A DNA stretch of 39,043 nucleotides from an uncultured Sulfurovum sp. (GCA_913055205.1 CAJXJN010000018.1:1-39043), one strand, 5' to 3'; numbered from the stretch's first letter, positions 1 to 8,709 are shown. Made by a program: numbers and translations. Notes: generated by a model from the letters alone, not told the origin.

Positions 1-2
1 TT

Positions 3-185
3 GACTTTTTACTGTTCATTATTGCGTTCATTTTTATTAACAAAACCTATTTAATGCCATTGGGCTTATGGTTTGATTGTTTACAAAGTGTTCATTTATT
101 TTTATATGATGTTCGGAAACATATTTTAAGCCCCATATACTCATGGTTTATATGTTCGGTTATAGATTTCCTGGATCTCATCTAA
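3..185 (+). CDS. C-terminal end of an unidentified membrane protein (cut by window edge)
   Basis: The frame is open from the window edge to a TAA at 183-185 and gives 60 residues. It opens with a hydrophobic stretch (DFLLFIIAFIFI), a probable membrane helix, and continues with a mixed composition including Trp, Cys, Asp and Arg that is unlike random AT-rich translation. The start lies outside the window, so length and family cannot be judged. No domain was recognised. It points toward the downstream minus-strand genes, so it would be convergent with them. The call rests only on the open frame and composition. The 119 bases after its stop hold no gene that I can see. Confidence 0.42.
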   Translation, partial: DFLLFIIAFIFINKTYLMPLGLWFDCLQSVHLFLYDVRKHILSPIYSWFICSVIDFLDLI

Positions 186-304
186 AAAGTGAGTAGTTCG
201 CTGTAATATAACACCATGAATACTTTTTGCACTTTTTCACTGTTGCGCTGTAGTAATATTTTTATCCTCACTTAGCCTTTATCAGCAATATATTTGCTCT
301 CACG

Positions 305-886
305 CTAAAAGCTGAATAGTGCTTTTACGTCTTTTTTTTGAATATAATTATCTTTTAATAGGTGCTTAATTTCTTGATCAGATAAAACCCCTAAATACTT
401 GTGTAATTGAATATCTCTACAATTATTATATGCTTGTATCATACGTTGTTCAAAACTATTTTTAGGATTGTTTATATCCATAGGCTTTAGCTGGGTATCT
501 CTTATCTTATCAAAAGCCTTTAACCCCTTGTTTTTAATCTTATAGATGGTAATTTGTATTTGATTATCTTTGAGAGGTTTTAATCTGAATAATCTCGCTC
601 TGTACTGGTCGGCTATAATAAATCTTTTTAGTGTATCGTATGGCATAGATGGATTTTTCTTTATGAGTTTATCCATGGTTCTAAGTACCCATTCTTGGGA
701 CATTTGCTTAACAGTTTTATTTTTACCGCTAAAACCTAATCTTGACTTATTCCATTTACTTTCAGATACAAGTACTTCTTTAATGGTGTCACCTTTCTTT
801 TTGTAATAAAGCCCATCTATGCCAAACTTGTACGCTATACCAGCCACCACAAGCCCAACCCCGATCATGATCAGAATATCTCCCAT
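305..886 (-). CDS. Chimeric hypothetical protein: DUF2905-like N-terminus joined to an unknown domain
   Basis: This is a 193-residue protein from the start chosen here. An ATG lies further upstream at 910, but the ATG at 886 has AAAAGGAACAACA just before it, an ideal Shine-Dalgarno spacing, and matches the DUF2905 copy at 2685. Residues 1-20 (MGDILIMIGVGLVVAGIAYK) are a membrane helix nearly the same as the start of the DUF2905 protein encoded at 2485-2685. After that the two sequences part. The LPGD motif and second helix of DUF2905 are absent and are replaced by about 170 basic, soluble-looking residues without recognised motifs. The product is probably anchored in the inner membrane with a cytoplasmic tail. 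The promoter region is also duplicated. Function unknown; the junction suggests recombination that borrowed an expression and anchoring module. Confidence 0.7.
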   Translation of the reverse strand: MGDILIMIGVGLVVAGIAYKFGIDGLYYKKKGDTIKEVLVSESKWNKSRLGFSGKNKTVKQMSQEWVLRTMDKLIKKNPSMPYDTLKRFIIADQYRARLFRLKPLKDNQIQITIYKIKNKGLKAFDKIRDTQLKPMDINNPKNSFEQRMIQAYNNCRDIQLHKYLGVLSDQEIKHLLKDNYIQKKDVKALFSF

Positions 887-951
887 TGTTGTTCCTTTTT
901 GCTGCTTCATTTTATGATTATAGCATAGCCGGTATGTTTAGGATGAAGTTT
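821..951 (-). repeat. Direct repeat copy A: DUF2905 promoter, leader and first codons
   Basis: This stretch aligns with 2620-2751 in the same orientation. The non-coding part (about 911-951) differs at one position only, while the coding part has many differences. Read on the minus strand it holds an extended -10 (TGCTATAAT, 917-925), no clear -35, and about 6 bases later a first ATG; the Shine-Dalgarno and the chosen ATG at 886 follow about 24 bases further on. It probably drives the chimeric gene at 305-886. Confidence 0.75.
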
Positions 952-1004
952 ATTTTTAGATGAAAAGTAGCCTGTCCCCTCTTTTAACACTATTTTGGTT
1001 TACT

Positions 1005-2162
1005 CTATACCTCTTCACCATTATTTAAGAAATCCGATACAAATCCATTTTTTTTAAGTACCTGCATAACCGCTCTGAGCAAATAGTTATTTACAAAATG
1101 TATTGTATAAATTCTTCCGCCTTTTGTGGTAGATATTAACATCTTTTTATCTCTAAGTTTTGCCATAGTTATGGACTTCTTTTTGGAGTCAGTTATGCCA
1201 AGTTTACTCAACTCTTCAGATTTCATAGCCATCTCTTCTTTGTTAACAAGATAGGTAAGAATTTTAAACTCTTGAGTTGTTATATGCTCATTCTCTCGTG
1301 CTATTTTAAGAGCTGGCTGGAGTATCTGTTTTTTGACATAATTTTGATCAAGCAATGAGTCTATCTTTTCTATCTCATTTTTAAGTCCCAAGAGGAAGTA
1401 CTCACACCATTCCAGTACATCACTATCTTTAAGTGAATCAGCCTTCGAGAGCATATCGTAATACTTGTCTCTATCAGTATAAAATACAGATGATGGATTG
1501 ATGATACGCCCATTTTTTACCTGAAATCCAAGTTTGATCAAAAAAGCATAATTGAGTAGTCTTCCCATTCTGCCATTACCATTATCAAATGGATGTATGT
1601 GTTCAAATCTATGATGGGCAATTGCCACCATCAGAAGCTGATACTGCTCCTTGTGAGACTCATTGATAAACGATATAAAAGCATCAAAATACTGTTGGAG
1701 TACAAAATGGTTTGGTGGTGTGTGCCCTGAACTTTTAATGCTGACATCATGCTGTCTAAGTGCACCAGAATAGCGTGAGCCTTCTCCATTGGGTGGTGGG
1801 GTCAATCCATCGGTAAGTATTTTGTGTATCTCCGATATAAAGGCTCTGTCAAACTGCGTTGTTTCATTGGTATGCTCTTCTATAAAATGAATGGCTTTTT
1901 CAAGATTGATGATCTCATCACTACTCTCATCATTGCTACCATCTACAATAATCTTTTCAACATACTCCGAAAGTGTGGTATTGTTTCCTTCTATTCTTGC
2001 CGATCCCAGTGTCTCAAGTATCTGAAATATGTCTTTTAGCTGAAAAAATATATATGGTGGTACATCCCCACCCAACTGCTTTGTACGAAGCTTTTCTAAA
2101 TCCAAAATGATATTGGCAAGATCACTTCCCCAAGATGGGTCTGGTATCTGTATTGCTTCCAT
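1005..2162 (-). CDS. Fic family protein (probable AMP transferase)
   Basis: 385 residues. The Fic core motif HPFDNGNGRMGR is complete at about residues 190-201, with the catalytic His and the anion-binding GNGR loop. At residues 54-59 the sequence SARIEG fits the inhibitory motif (S/T)xxxE(G/N), placed N-terminal to the core. This is the class II arrangement, in which the Glu blocks productive ATP binding until it is relieved. The region after about residue 290 (ending in KGGRIYTIHF) resembles a winged helix, common in this Fic subfamily. Such enzymes transfer AMP to a Tyr, Ser or Thr of a target protein; the target cannot be read from the sequence. AAGGAACTAAG precedes the ATG. No separate antitoxin gene is seen. 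The gene sits between the two DUF2905 repeat copies, which suggests that it came in as a cassette. Confidence 0.92.
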   Translation of the reverse strand: MEAIQIPDPSWGSDLANIILDLEKLRTKQLGGDVPPYIFFQLKDIFQILETLGSARIEGNNTTLSEYVEKIIVDGSNDESSDEIINLEKAIHFIEEHTNETTQFDRAFISEIHKILTDGLTPPPNGEGSRYSGALRQHDVSIKSSGHTPPNHFVLQQYFDAFISFINESHKEQYQLLMVAIAHHRFEHIHPFDNGNGRMGRLLNYAFLIKLGFQVKNGRIINPSSVFYTDRDKYYDMLSKADSLKDSDVLEWCEYFLLGLKNEIEKIDSLLDQNYVKKQILQPALKIARENEHITTQEFKILTYLVNKEEMAMKSEELSKLGITDSKKKSITMAKLRDKKMLISTTKGGRIYTIHFVNNYLLRAVMQVLKKNGFVSDFLNNGEEV

Positions 2163-2484
2163 CTTAGTTCCTTTTTATTTTTTTATTACTTCCCTCTAAT
2201 TTCTCTCTAAAGCCTATTTTAGCGATATTTTCTTTATGCCTTATTGAAGTATTACTTCCATTTTAGCAGAGATCTCACTTCCTATTAGCTTCCTTTCATC
2301 TACACAAACTTCTACTGAAGCAGTGTTTTTTAAGGAAAAAGCAGCCTGTCTACCTTTTCCTTAAACTTTTAATAAGAGAATTCACTATTAAACGATATGG
2401 GCTTAACCTTTAATAAGGACTTGTTTCAGTCAGCAAGTGATACAGGTTTATTTTTCAGTACCAGACTCTATATTTTTTATGCTG
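2163..2484. other. Gene-free stretch upstream of the Fic gene, with one hairpin
   Basis: No convincing coding frame is seen in these 322 bases. An inverted repeat with 11-bp arms (2329-2339 and 2355-2365, arms TTTAAGGAAAA and TTTTCCTTAAA, 15-nt loop) could fold in RNA from either strand. It lies after the DUF2905 gene and before the Fic gene, so it may be a weak terminator, but neither side has a good T-run. The Fic promoter should lie between the hairpin and 2163; I could not pick a reliable -10. Confidence 0.5.
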
Positions 2485-2685
2485 CTATCTGCCGAACAGA
2501 CGTATCAGAAGCGAGACAATGATGGAGATCAGTATCATGGAGGTGAGCGGAAAGAAAAAAGAGGTATGTTCACCCTGATAGCTGAAATCCCCCGGTAAAT
2601 GACCGAACCACCCTAAAAAACCAAATTTATAAACTATACCTATCACAACAAGTCCAAGCCCGATCACGATAAGAAGATCTCCCAT
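2485..2685 (-). CDS. DUF2905 family small membrane protein
   Basis: 66 residues from the chosen ATG at 2685, preceded by AAAGGAACAACA. Starting at 2709 would add eight residues (MNQYKGTT) that look like translated leader. The protein has an N-terminal helix (MGDLLIVIGLGLVVIGIVYK), the family signature GHLPGDFSYQG, a FFFPL turn, and a second helix running to a short basic tail (LIRLFGR). Length and order match DUF2905, a widespread two-helix inner-membrane family of unknown function. This is the complete member of the duplicated pair; its twin is the N-terminus of the chimeric gene at 305-886. Confidence 0.9.
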   Translation of the reverse strand: MGDLLIVIGLGLVVIGIVYKFGFLGWFGHLPGDFSYQGEHTSFFFPLTSMILISIIVSLLIRLFGR

Positions 2686-2751
2686 TGTTGTTCCTTTGTA
2701 CTGATTCATTTTATGATTATAGCATAGCCGGTATGTTTGGGATGAAGTTTA
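2620..2751 (-). repeat. Direct repeat copy B: DUF2905 promoter, leader and first codons
   Basis: Partner of the repeat at 821-951. The minus strand carries the same extended -10 (TGCTATAAT at 2716-2724) and Shine-Dalgarno. Both copies are followed by a CTGTCCCCT-type stretch (2752-2760, compare 972-979). The two copies bracket about 1.7 kb that holds the Fic gene. Confidence 0.75.
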
Positions 2752-2898
2752 CTGTCCCCTTTTATTCTGGAATAAAATAACAGCGATAGGCAAATATCAC
2801 AAATTCATATAAAATATATACTTAAGTATAAACTATGTATACTATTTTTAGTAATCCAATACAAAAAATATGTATTTAGTTTATTATTAGGATATAAA

Positions 2899-4092
2899 AT
2901 GATAACTTCGCTACTTACCTTTTCAAACCAGATCAAGTCACAAGCAGTACCAGAGTACAAACGTTTTCTCTATTCTGAAATAGATTTCAATGAAAGGCTT
3001 ATAGGTATCATAGGGGCAAGAGGAGCAGGGAAAACCACCCTGCTTTTACAATATCTCAAAGAGCAAACCAATGCAAAAGAAACCCTCTACCTCATTGGAG
3101 ATCATCCTCTTGTAGCAAGTGAAGGACTTTTTGCCATAGCAGATGCATTTCAGAAAGTGGGCGGTAGAGTATTGATCATTGATGAGATCCACAAAGTAAA
3201 AGATTTTGAGATAGCACTTAAACTCATATACGATAGTTTTTTTGAACTCCAGGTCATCTTTACAGGTTCATCTGCAGTGGCACTTGACCATGCCAAAGCA
3301 GATCTCAGTCGTAGAGCTGTCATCCATACTTTACCAGTACTCTCTTTTAGAGAATATTTAGAACTGGAGACTGGAATAAGCTTTAAAAACTATACACTAA
3401 ATGACATACTGGAAGATCATACTCAAATAGCCATAGGCATACTCTCGAAAGTAAAGCCTTTAGCATACTTTGACAGCTATTTGAAGGAAGGTGCCTATCC
3501 TTTCTATAAAGATGGAAAAGGAAGTTACATGCAAAAACTCTTGGCAGCTACTATGCAAGTACTTTCTACAGATCTTCCTTCGATTTATGCCATAGAACAT
3601 GACAAAATAAACTCACTTAAGAAAATGCTCATCATGCTATGCAGAAGTGAACCTTTTGATATTAATATCTCAAAACTTTGTGGTGCAGTTGAGTTGAACC
3701 AAAAAACACTCTACAAATATCTTGGTATTCTTCAATCTGCAGGACTTATACGTATTCTCGGAGCTAAATCTTCCGGGATCAGCATCATCTCAAAACCGGA
3801 AAAACTGTACTTGGACAATACCAACCTGTTTAATATCTTTTGTGATACTCCCAAAGATGGCACAATAAGAGAAACTTTTTTTGCATCTGCACTCTCTTAT
3901 ACCCATTCGCTCAATTATCCCAAAGACGGCGGAGATTTCATTGTCGATGACACCTATACCTTTGAAGTAGGCGGTAGAGGGAAAACAAAGAAACAGATCA
4001 AAGATCTTGACAACAGCTTCATTGTATCTGCAGATATGGAAATAGGAGCTACCAATAAAATACCACTATGGTTATTTGGTTTTATCTATTAA
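2899..4092 (+). CDS. ATP-binding protein, AAA_14 / DUF4143 type
   Basis: 397 residues. The Walker A motif GARGAGKT is at residues 39-46 and the Walker B LIIDEIH at 92-98. FTGSSAVAL (about residues 115-123) resembles sensor 1, and RRAVIHTLPVLSFREYLEL is the typical segment following it. A winged-helix-like part (KLCGAVELNQKTLYKYLGIL) and a C-terminal nuclease-like DUF4143 region (FEVGGRGKTKKQIKD) follow. That order is characteristic of the AAA_14/DUF4143 family, which is abundant in bacteria and archaea and has no settled role. Restriction-like and mobile functions have been proposed. It appears monocistronic, with AGGATATAAA before the ATG and an AT-rich upstream region. The gene is intact by length. 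Confidence 0.88.
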   Translation: MITSLLTFSNQIKSQAVPEYKRFLYSEIDFNERLIGIIGARGAGKTTLLLQYLKEQTNAKETLYLIGDHPLVASEGLFAIADAFQKVGGRVLIIDEIHKVKDFEIALKLIYDSFFELQVIFTGSSAVALDHAKADLSRRAVIHTLPVLSFREYLELETGISFKNYTLNDILEDHTQIAIGILSKVKPLAYFDSYLKEGAYPFYKDGKGSYMQKLLAATMQVLSTDLPSIYAIEHDKINSLKKMLIMLCRSEPFDINISKLCGAVELNQKTLYKYLGILQSAGLIRILGAKSSGISIISKPEKLYLDNTNLFNIFCDTPKDGTIRETFFASALSYTHSLNYPKDGGDFIVDDTYTFEVGGRGKTKKQIKDLDNSFIVSADMEIGATNKIPLWLFGFIY

Positions 4093-4154
4093 CGATACAA
4101 CCCTTCAAGCATATCTCTTCCATTTCATGACTCTTGGAATCAAATATCAACCGG

Positions 4155-5375
4155 CTACATTTCATTCACTACAGTTGTACTCTCAACAAAACTGCCCATG
4201 AGACAATAACGATTTTGCAAGGTCACGCTATTTTCAATAGTGATAGTTTCCAGATCTATTTTGTACAGTGTACTGGTTTGATCGGTATTGAACATAAAAT
4301 AGAGCTTTTGATCTACTATATGCGAAGTATGTGACTGCATCGTGATACCAGAATAGATTTGATCAGAGAATGTCAACTCTTTGATGAACTTGTGCGATGT
4401 TGGATCAGCTGCATCATAAAATGATTTAAAATTATCATAATGGTTGGTTGTGATCAGCATATTGTCATAAAAGCTAAAATGCCCTACCCCTTTTCCCGAT
4501 CTGAATGTATCTGCCAACTCCAATTGCAGAAGATCCAATACAAATACATTGCCCTCAGCTGAACCGATATAGATATAATCCGCGATAGGATGCAGCACCC
4601 CATGATGGGCTCCCCAGGAAGCACTGTTGAAATCATCCGGAAGATTGCTGAATGAACTGAGTAACCGCTCTGTTTCAAGTGTGATTTTTCCCTCCGCCAC
4701 AGAGAACTTAACTACCCCCGGAGAGCTTGCATTCTGTTCTCCCTCGCAGATAACATAATAGTATCCATCTCTATACATCACATGATGTACACTGCTTTGT
4801 GTTGTTATTTTAGAAACAGGCGTATATCCGTCTTTAAGATAAAGCTCTATACTGTTTTCTGTTCTGTCCAAGAGTAAAAAATAGTCATTGTCCACCCAGA
4901 TCGGATGTCCTGTTGCATTCTCTCCTCCATAAGAGATGGGTGTTACATAAGGGGAGTCAGAATAAGAGGGGGAGGCTACATTTGATGTAATGAGCGCAGC
5001 GGCCGGCTCATTGGTACTTGTTAACAAAATATCACTGCCCTGAATACTGATCGAACGCGGATAAAAACTTAAATCTATTTCATAGCCAATGGTATTGGTA
5101 CTGCTGTCCAAGATACCTATGGTGTAGTCAGCTCTATTGAGAACATAAAGCTCTTCATCAAGCGCCTGGGCTATTTCATAAGGATACATGCCGTTACTGC
5201 TGATCGTCTCTTTAAGTTGCATTTCTGCTGTATCGAGAGCGACAACATCATTGTTCGTTATATCACCATAATAAAGTATGGTGCTTGTCGTTGTTACCTC
5301 TGTAGCGGCATCATCCATGTGCTTGCCGCAACCAAGAAACAAAAAAGTAGAGATCATTAAAAGACAGTAACGCAT
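4155..5375 (-). CDS. Putative lipoprotein with beta-propeller-like repeats
   Basis: 406 residues. The N-terminus has a short hydrophobic signal ending in FLGC, so Cys16 would be lipidated; the box is not the classical LAGC type. The body has repeated strand-rich blocks (YGDITNNDVVALDTAEMQL, YVLNRADYTIGILDSSTNTI, NVFVLDLLQLELADTFRSG, STLYKIDLETITIENSVTL), as in YncE/NHL-like propellers. The probable location is the periplasmic face of a membrane. No catalytic motif was seen. AAAAGGAATTATA precedes the ATG. It converges with the ATPase gene ending at 4092. The substrate or partner is unknown; surface binding or scaffolding is a guess. Confidence 0.75.
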   Translation of the reverse strand: MRYCLLMISTFLFLGCGKHMDDAATEVTTTSTILYYGDITNNDVVALDTAEMQLKETISSNGMYPYEIAQALDEELYVLNRADYTIGILDSSTNTIGYEIDLSFYPRSISIQGSDILLTSTNEPAAALITSNVASPSYSDSPYVTPISYGGENATGHPIWVDNDYFLLLDRTENSIELYLKDGYTPVSKITTQSSVHHVMYRDGYYYVICEGEQNASSPGVVKFSVAEGKITLETERLLSSFSNLPDDFNSASWGAHHGVLHPIADYIYIGSAEGNVFVLDLLQLELADTFRSGKGVGHFSFYDNMLITTNHYDNFKSFYDAADPTSHKFIKELTFSDQIYSGITMQSHTSHIVDQKLYFMFNTDQTSTLYKIDLETITIENSVTLQNRYCLMGSFVESTTVVNEM

Positions 5376-5492
5376 TATAATTCCTTTTGTTTGGAGTCAA
5401 TATGATAAGAGAACCCTCTCAATGCTTAGGGTTATACCGAGGGTTTGAGTAGTAAAGTATAGAAGTTCCACCTCTGCACTGTAGTGACCATT

Positions 5493-5819
5493 CTACCGTC
5501 GCAATATGAATGCAATATGAATACAAAGTCCCTTAACTTCGAGCAGATCATGGCTGTATTGCTTTGATAATTCAACCGGTGTGTATAGTTGACATTCGGG
5601 AGGGATCAAGAGAATGGTACAGTGAGCAGATTTGACTCCGGAACAGGTCAGGATCTTCTACATCTGTGAAGAAGAGAGAAAATGGCATATGCATTGAGCA
5701 TATCTATATAGATATTTGTTCCATCACTGCGGATCTTAATTAAAAATGATTCACTGTAGTCTTTTTGGTCTTCTTTCAGATCAAAACTTTTTATTGCAAT
5801 TCATCCACCCATCTTCCAT
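5493..5819 (-). pseudogene. Possible decayed small gene downstream of the P-type ATPase gene
   Basis: The 453-base gap between the lipoprotein and the ATPase gene has no intact gene. On the minus strand, three protein-like pieces follow one another in shifted frames. The first starts at ATG 5819 (MEDGWMNCNKKF, then stop). The second runs 5800-5648 and includes KEDQKDYSESFLIKIRSDG. The third runs 5657-5493 and includes PVELSKQYSHDLLEVKG. The composition is coding-like, but no family was recognised. An 11-bp tandem repeat (GCAATATGAAT at 5501-5511 and 5512-5522) lies in the last piece. It could equally be non-coding sequence that happens to be open. Confidence 0.25.
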
Positions 5820-5828
5820 TTCATTAGG

Positions 5829-8348
5829 CTAAGGATTTTTGTTCTTGCCCCACAGATACTCCGCCCATTTGCGTATCTCGATCATGCCGAATACCCACAG
5901 TGTCATCAGACCGATCATCGTAAGTGACTCTGCATTCAGCGGAAGGGTATGAAAAACATCTGAAAGCACATAAATGGCAAACAGCTGCAATATCAGACCG
6001 ATACCGATGCCGTAAAAGATATATGGATTGATATGCAATGATTTTTTCATGTTCTTCAAAAAGGGTTCATGCTCTTTGAGTGACTGCAGACCGTTGACCC
6101 ATGTAGCAATGACAAAGGCTGTAAAGAGTGTGGATATCGCACTCTCCTCTGTATAATGATCCAGCATCCAGATATATAAAAAGAGTGCACCCATACTGAT
6201 CACCAGTGCGGCATAAAGTACCCGCAAAAGCTGTGTTTTATCTAAAAATTGTTCATGCAGTCTGGTTGGTGCTCTGCGCATGACATCCTCTTCATCTTTT
6301 AAAAATGGAAAGGTTTTATCCAGTGCACTGTCTGCAACGAGATTGATCCATAAGATCTGTACCGGATAGAGCGGCAGCGGCAGTGCCATGAAGATCGCAC
6401 CGGTGATAAGTATCACTTCATCCAAACTTGTAGAGACGAGAAAATAGATCGCTTTTCGTATATTTCTGGCAATAGTCCGCCCCTGCCTGATCGCATCGAC
6501 GATGACAGAGAGGTTGTTGTCGGCAAGCACCATATTCGCAGCAGATTTTGCCGCATCGGTGCCGCCTCCCATACCGATCCCCAGATCTGCAGCTTTGAGC
6601 GCCGGTACATCATTGGCTCCGTCACCCGTCACTGCAACGATCTCTCCTTGTTTTTGTAATGCTTTAACGATACGGTATTTGTGTTCAGGAAGCACTCTTG
6701 CCCAAACAGTGACTTTGGGTAAAATCTCTTCGAGTGCTTCATCATCCATATCGTTAAGTTCTTTTCCGCTGACAACCAGGTCCCCCTCTTTGTAGATATC
6801 TACCGACTTTGCAACTGCAGCAGCAGTAAGGGGGTTGTCCCCTGTGATCATCATTACTTTCACGCCTGCTTTTTGTGCCGTCTTTACTGCCTCTAAAACC
6901 CCCTCTTTGGGAGGGTCCAAAAAGCCTACCAACCCCACTATCTCGATCTGCCATTTGTCGATATCATCTGTCGTGTACTCTCCTGTACCCAATGCAATGA
7001 CCCTTAACCCGTTGGAAGCCAGTTTGTCATGCTCTTTTTCAAGGGTCTCAAAATCTTCCTTGTTCGTGGCAAATCCTTTGAGTGATTCAAAAGCACCTTT
7101 GACAAAGATCCTATGCTCTTTTTGAACCATATTGGAACTTGCCATCAGTCTGTATTTGGTATCGAAAGGGTAAAGGTTGACACGGGGGTATTTTTGTCTG
7201 ATGCTCTCATACTCTTTGCCGACCCAAAATGCAAGGGCAGTATCTACCGGATCTCCTTTCCCTTCTATCGATTCATTGGCAAGGGCTGAAACGGTATACG
7301 AGAAGCTCTCTTGAAGAGAAAAGACCTCTTCTACCTTAAGTTTGCCCTGAGTGATGGTACCGGTCTTATCTGAAGCGATAACCGTAGCGCTTCCCAGGGT
7401 TTCAACAGAAGGCAGATGACGGATGTAGATCTTTTGGACACTGAGCGTCATCGCACCGATCGTGAGTACCAGTGTCACGACGATCGGCAGACCTTCCGGT
7501 ACGGCAGAAACCAGTTCAGCAATGACCAGATAGATGACCTCTATCATCTCTCTGCCTTGCCAAAGGGCAAGGATAGCAGTAAAGGCGATGATCACAAGCA
7601 GGATAAACATATGTTTTTTGATAAAGACTTCCAGTGCTTTGGTCAGAGGGGTCACAGGAGACTCCTCTTTTGCTTTACCGGCAATAGACGCAAGATACGT
7701 CTGTTCTGCTGTAAATACCACAAACCCTTCCGCATTACCTTTGGTTACGGTAGTCCCGGAGAGTGCCATATTGTCCAGTTCATAGGGAAGGCTTTCCCTC
7801 GGCAAGGTAAGCTCTGCCTCTTTTTGTACCGGTACAGACTCTCCTGTAAGAATCGATTCATCGATCACCAGTCCCTCTGTATCAAAAAGGCGTATATCGG
7901 CAGGTACAATATCTCCTTCGTTTAAGATGATGACATCTCCGGGTACAAGCTCTGCAGAGGGGATGGCAAATACCTGGTTTTCACGTTTGACTTCGGTTTT
8001 GCTTTCAGTCAGTTTTCTAAGTGCTTTGATAGAGGAGAATGCTTTGACCTCCTGCCAAAATCCGATAAATGCATTGATAAGGATGATAAGCACTATCAGC
8101 AAACCTTCATGCATCTTTCCCAAAAAGAAAGAAAGCGTGGCAGCTATTACCAGCACATAGACCAAAGGACTTTTAAACTGTGCAAAAAAGAGTCTGTAAA
8201 GATTGTGTTTTTTCTCCTGGAGCTCATTTGGACCGTAGATAGAGAAGTTTTTTTCTGCAGCAGCATGACTTAATCCCTCTTTTGAGGTCTCTAACTGTTC
8301 TGCTAACGATTCAACCGTTTCGACATGAGGATGTTCTGGAATAGTCAT
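5829..8348 (-). CDS. P2-type cation-transporting ATPase (Ca2+-ATPase-like)
   Basis: 839 residues, full length for the family. The cation ATPase N-domain is at residues 1-60, the actuator motif TGES at 168-171, PEGLP in M4 at 284-288, the phosphorylation site DKTGT with Asp327, the hinge motif TGDNPLTA, and GDGANDVPAL near residue 580. In M5-M6, TSLDEV and INLVADS keep the Glu, Asn and Asp positions used for cation binding in SERCA-type pumps, which favours Ca2+ or a similar ion; the PMA-like proton-pump alternative cannot be excluded. The enzyme sits in the inner membrane. GAGGGGTAAACC precedes the ATG. The last codons (KNKNP-stop) lie in a 26-bp segment that is repeated at 8711-8735. An 81-residue protein gene lies 76 bases upstream on the same strand and may share its transcript. 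Confidence 0.93.
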   Translation of the reverse strand: MTIPEHPHVETVESLAEQLETSKEGLSHAAAEKNFSIYGPNELQEKKHNLYRLFFAQFKSPLVYVLVIAATLSFFLGKMHEGLLIVLIILINAFIGFWQEVKAFSSIKALRKLTESKTEVKRENQVFAIPSAELVPGDVIILNEGDIVPADIRLFDTEGLVIDESILTGESVPVQKEAELTLPRESLPYELDNMALSGTTVTKGNAEGFVVFTAEQTYLASIAGKAKEESPVTPLTKALEVFIKKHMFILLVIIAFTAILALWQGREMIEVIYLVIAELVSAVPEGLPIVVTLVLTIGAMTLSVQKIYIRHLPSVETLGSATVIASDKTGTITQGKLKVEEVFSLQESFSYTVSALANESIEGKGDPVDTALAFWVGKEYESIRQKYPRVNLYPFDTKYRLMASSNMVQKEHRIFVKGAFESLKGFATNKEDFETLEKEHDKLASNGLRVIALGTGEYTTDDIDKWQIEIVGLVGFLDPPKEGVLEAVKTAQKAGVKVMMITGDNPLTAAAVAKSVDIYKEGDLVVSGKELNDMDDEALEEILPKVTVWARVLPEHKYRIVKALQKQGEIVAVTGDGANDVPALKAADLGIGMGGGTDAAKSAANMVLADNNLSVIVDAIRQGRTIARNIRKAIYFLVSTSLDEVILITGAIFMALPLPLYPVQILWINLVADSALDKTFPFLKDEEDVMRRAPTRLHEQFLDKTQLLRVLYAALVISMGALFLYIWMLDHYTEESAISTLFTAFVIATWVNGLQSLKEHEPFLKNMKKSLHINPYIFYGIGIGLILQLFAIYVLSDVFHTLPLNAESLTMIGLMTLWVFGMIEIRKWAEYLWGKNKNP

Positions 8349-8424
8349 GGTTTACCCCTCTTACGCAGAAAACCTCTGCATATCATTAGTCTGGAGGTCA
8401 AAAAAGATGATGATCAGAGATCTG

Positions 8425-8670
8425 CTATTCAGGTCTCTCTTCCTTGATCTCTGCCCATTGGCCTAGATTTGTCGGAAAGTTTTCACATTCGTTCTTAAAT
8501 CTGTCCCATTCGACATAGTCGGTGTTGAAGTTTGCAACATCCTGTGCTGCACGCTCAGCACTGTCATAAGAGCCGAGCATCTCCTCATTTATCCAAAGTT
8601 CGTATCTTTTATGTCCGATCTTTCTTATTTCAAATCTTCCGACATCTGAATTATAAATATACATTATCAT
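8425..8670 (-). CDS. Small acidic hypothetical protein
   Basis: 81 residues, starting at an ATG preceded by AGAAGGAGATGTAA, an excellent ribosome-binding site with 6-base spacing; a second ATG two codons on is also possible. The sequence is strand-rich at the start (YIYNSDVGRFEIRKIGHKRY) and helical afterwards (SAERAAQDVANFN), with an acidic Trp-containing end (WAEIKEERPE). No membrane helix and no recognised domain. It reads in the same direction as the P-type ATPase gene 76 bases downstream, so co-transcription is plausible. The protein is soluble and probably cytoplasmic. The function is not known to me. Confidence 0.7.
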   Translation of the reverse strand: MIMYIYNSDVGRFEIRKIGHKRYELWINEEMLGSYDSAERAAQDVANFNTDYVEWDRFKNECENFPTNLGQWAEIKEERPE

Positions 8671-8709
8671 TTACATCTCCTTCTTTTACTTCAGAGTTGC
8701 CCTTCACTG

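Noticed and set aside
2163-2300. Three GGAAGTAAT-like repeats on the minus strand as an operator array upstream of the Fic gene
   Set aside because: The spacing is irregular and matches are short; AT-rich sequence gives such hits often.
5411-5446. AACCCTC/GAGGGTT inverted repeat as a terminator
   Set aside because: It has no T-run and lies in the upstream region of the lipoprotein gene, where no transcript should end.
7416-7925. A long plus-strand open frame (169 codons) inside the P-type ATPase gene
   Set aside because: It is antisense to well-conserved ATPase motifs and its composition (many Arg, His, Cys) is that of a shadow frame.
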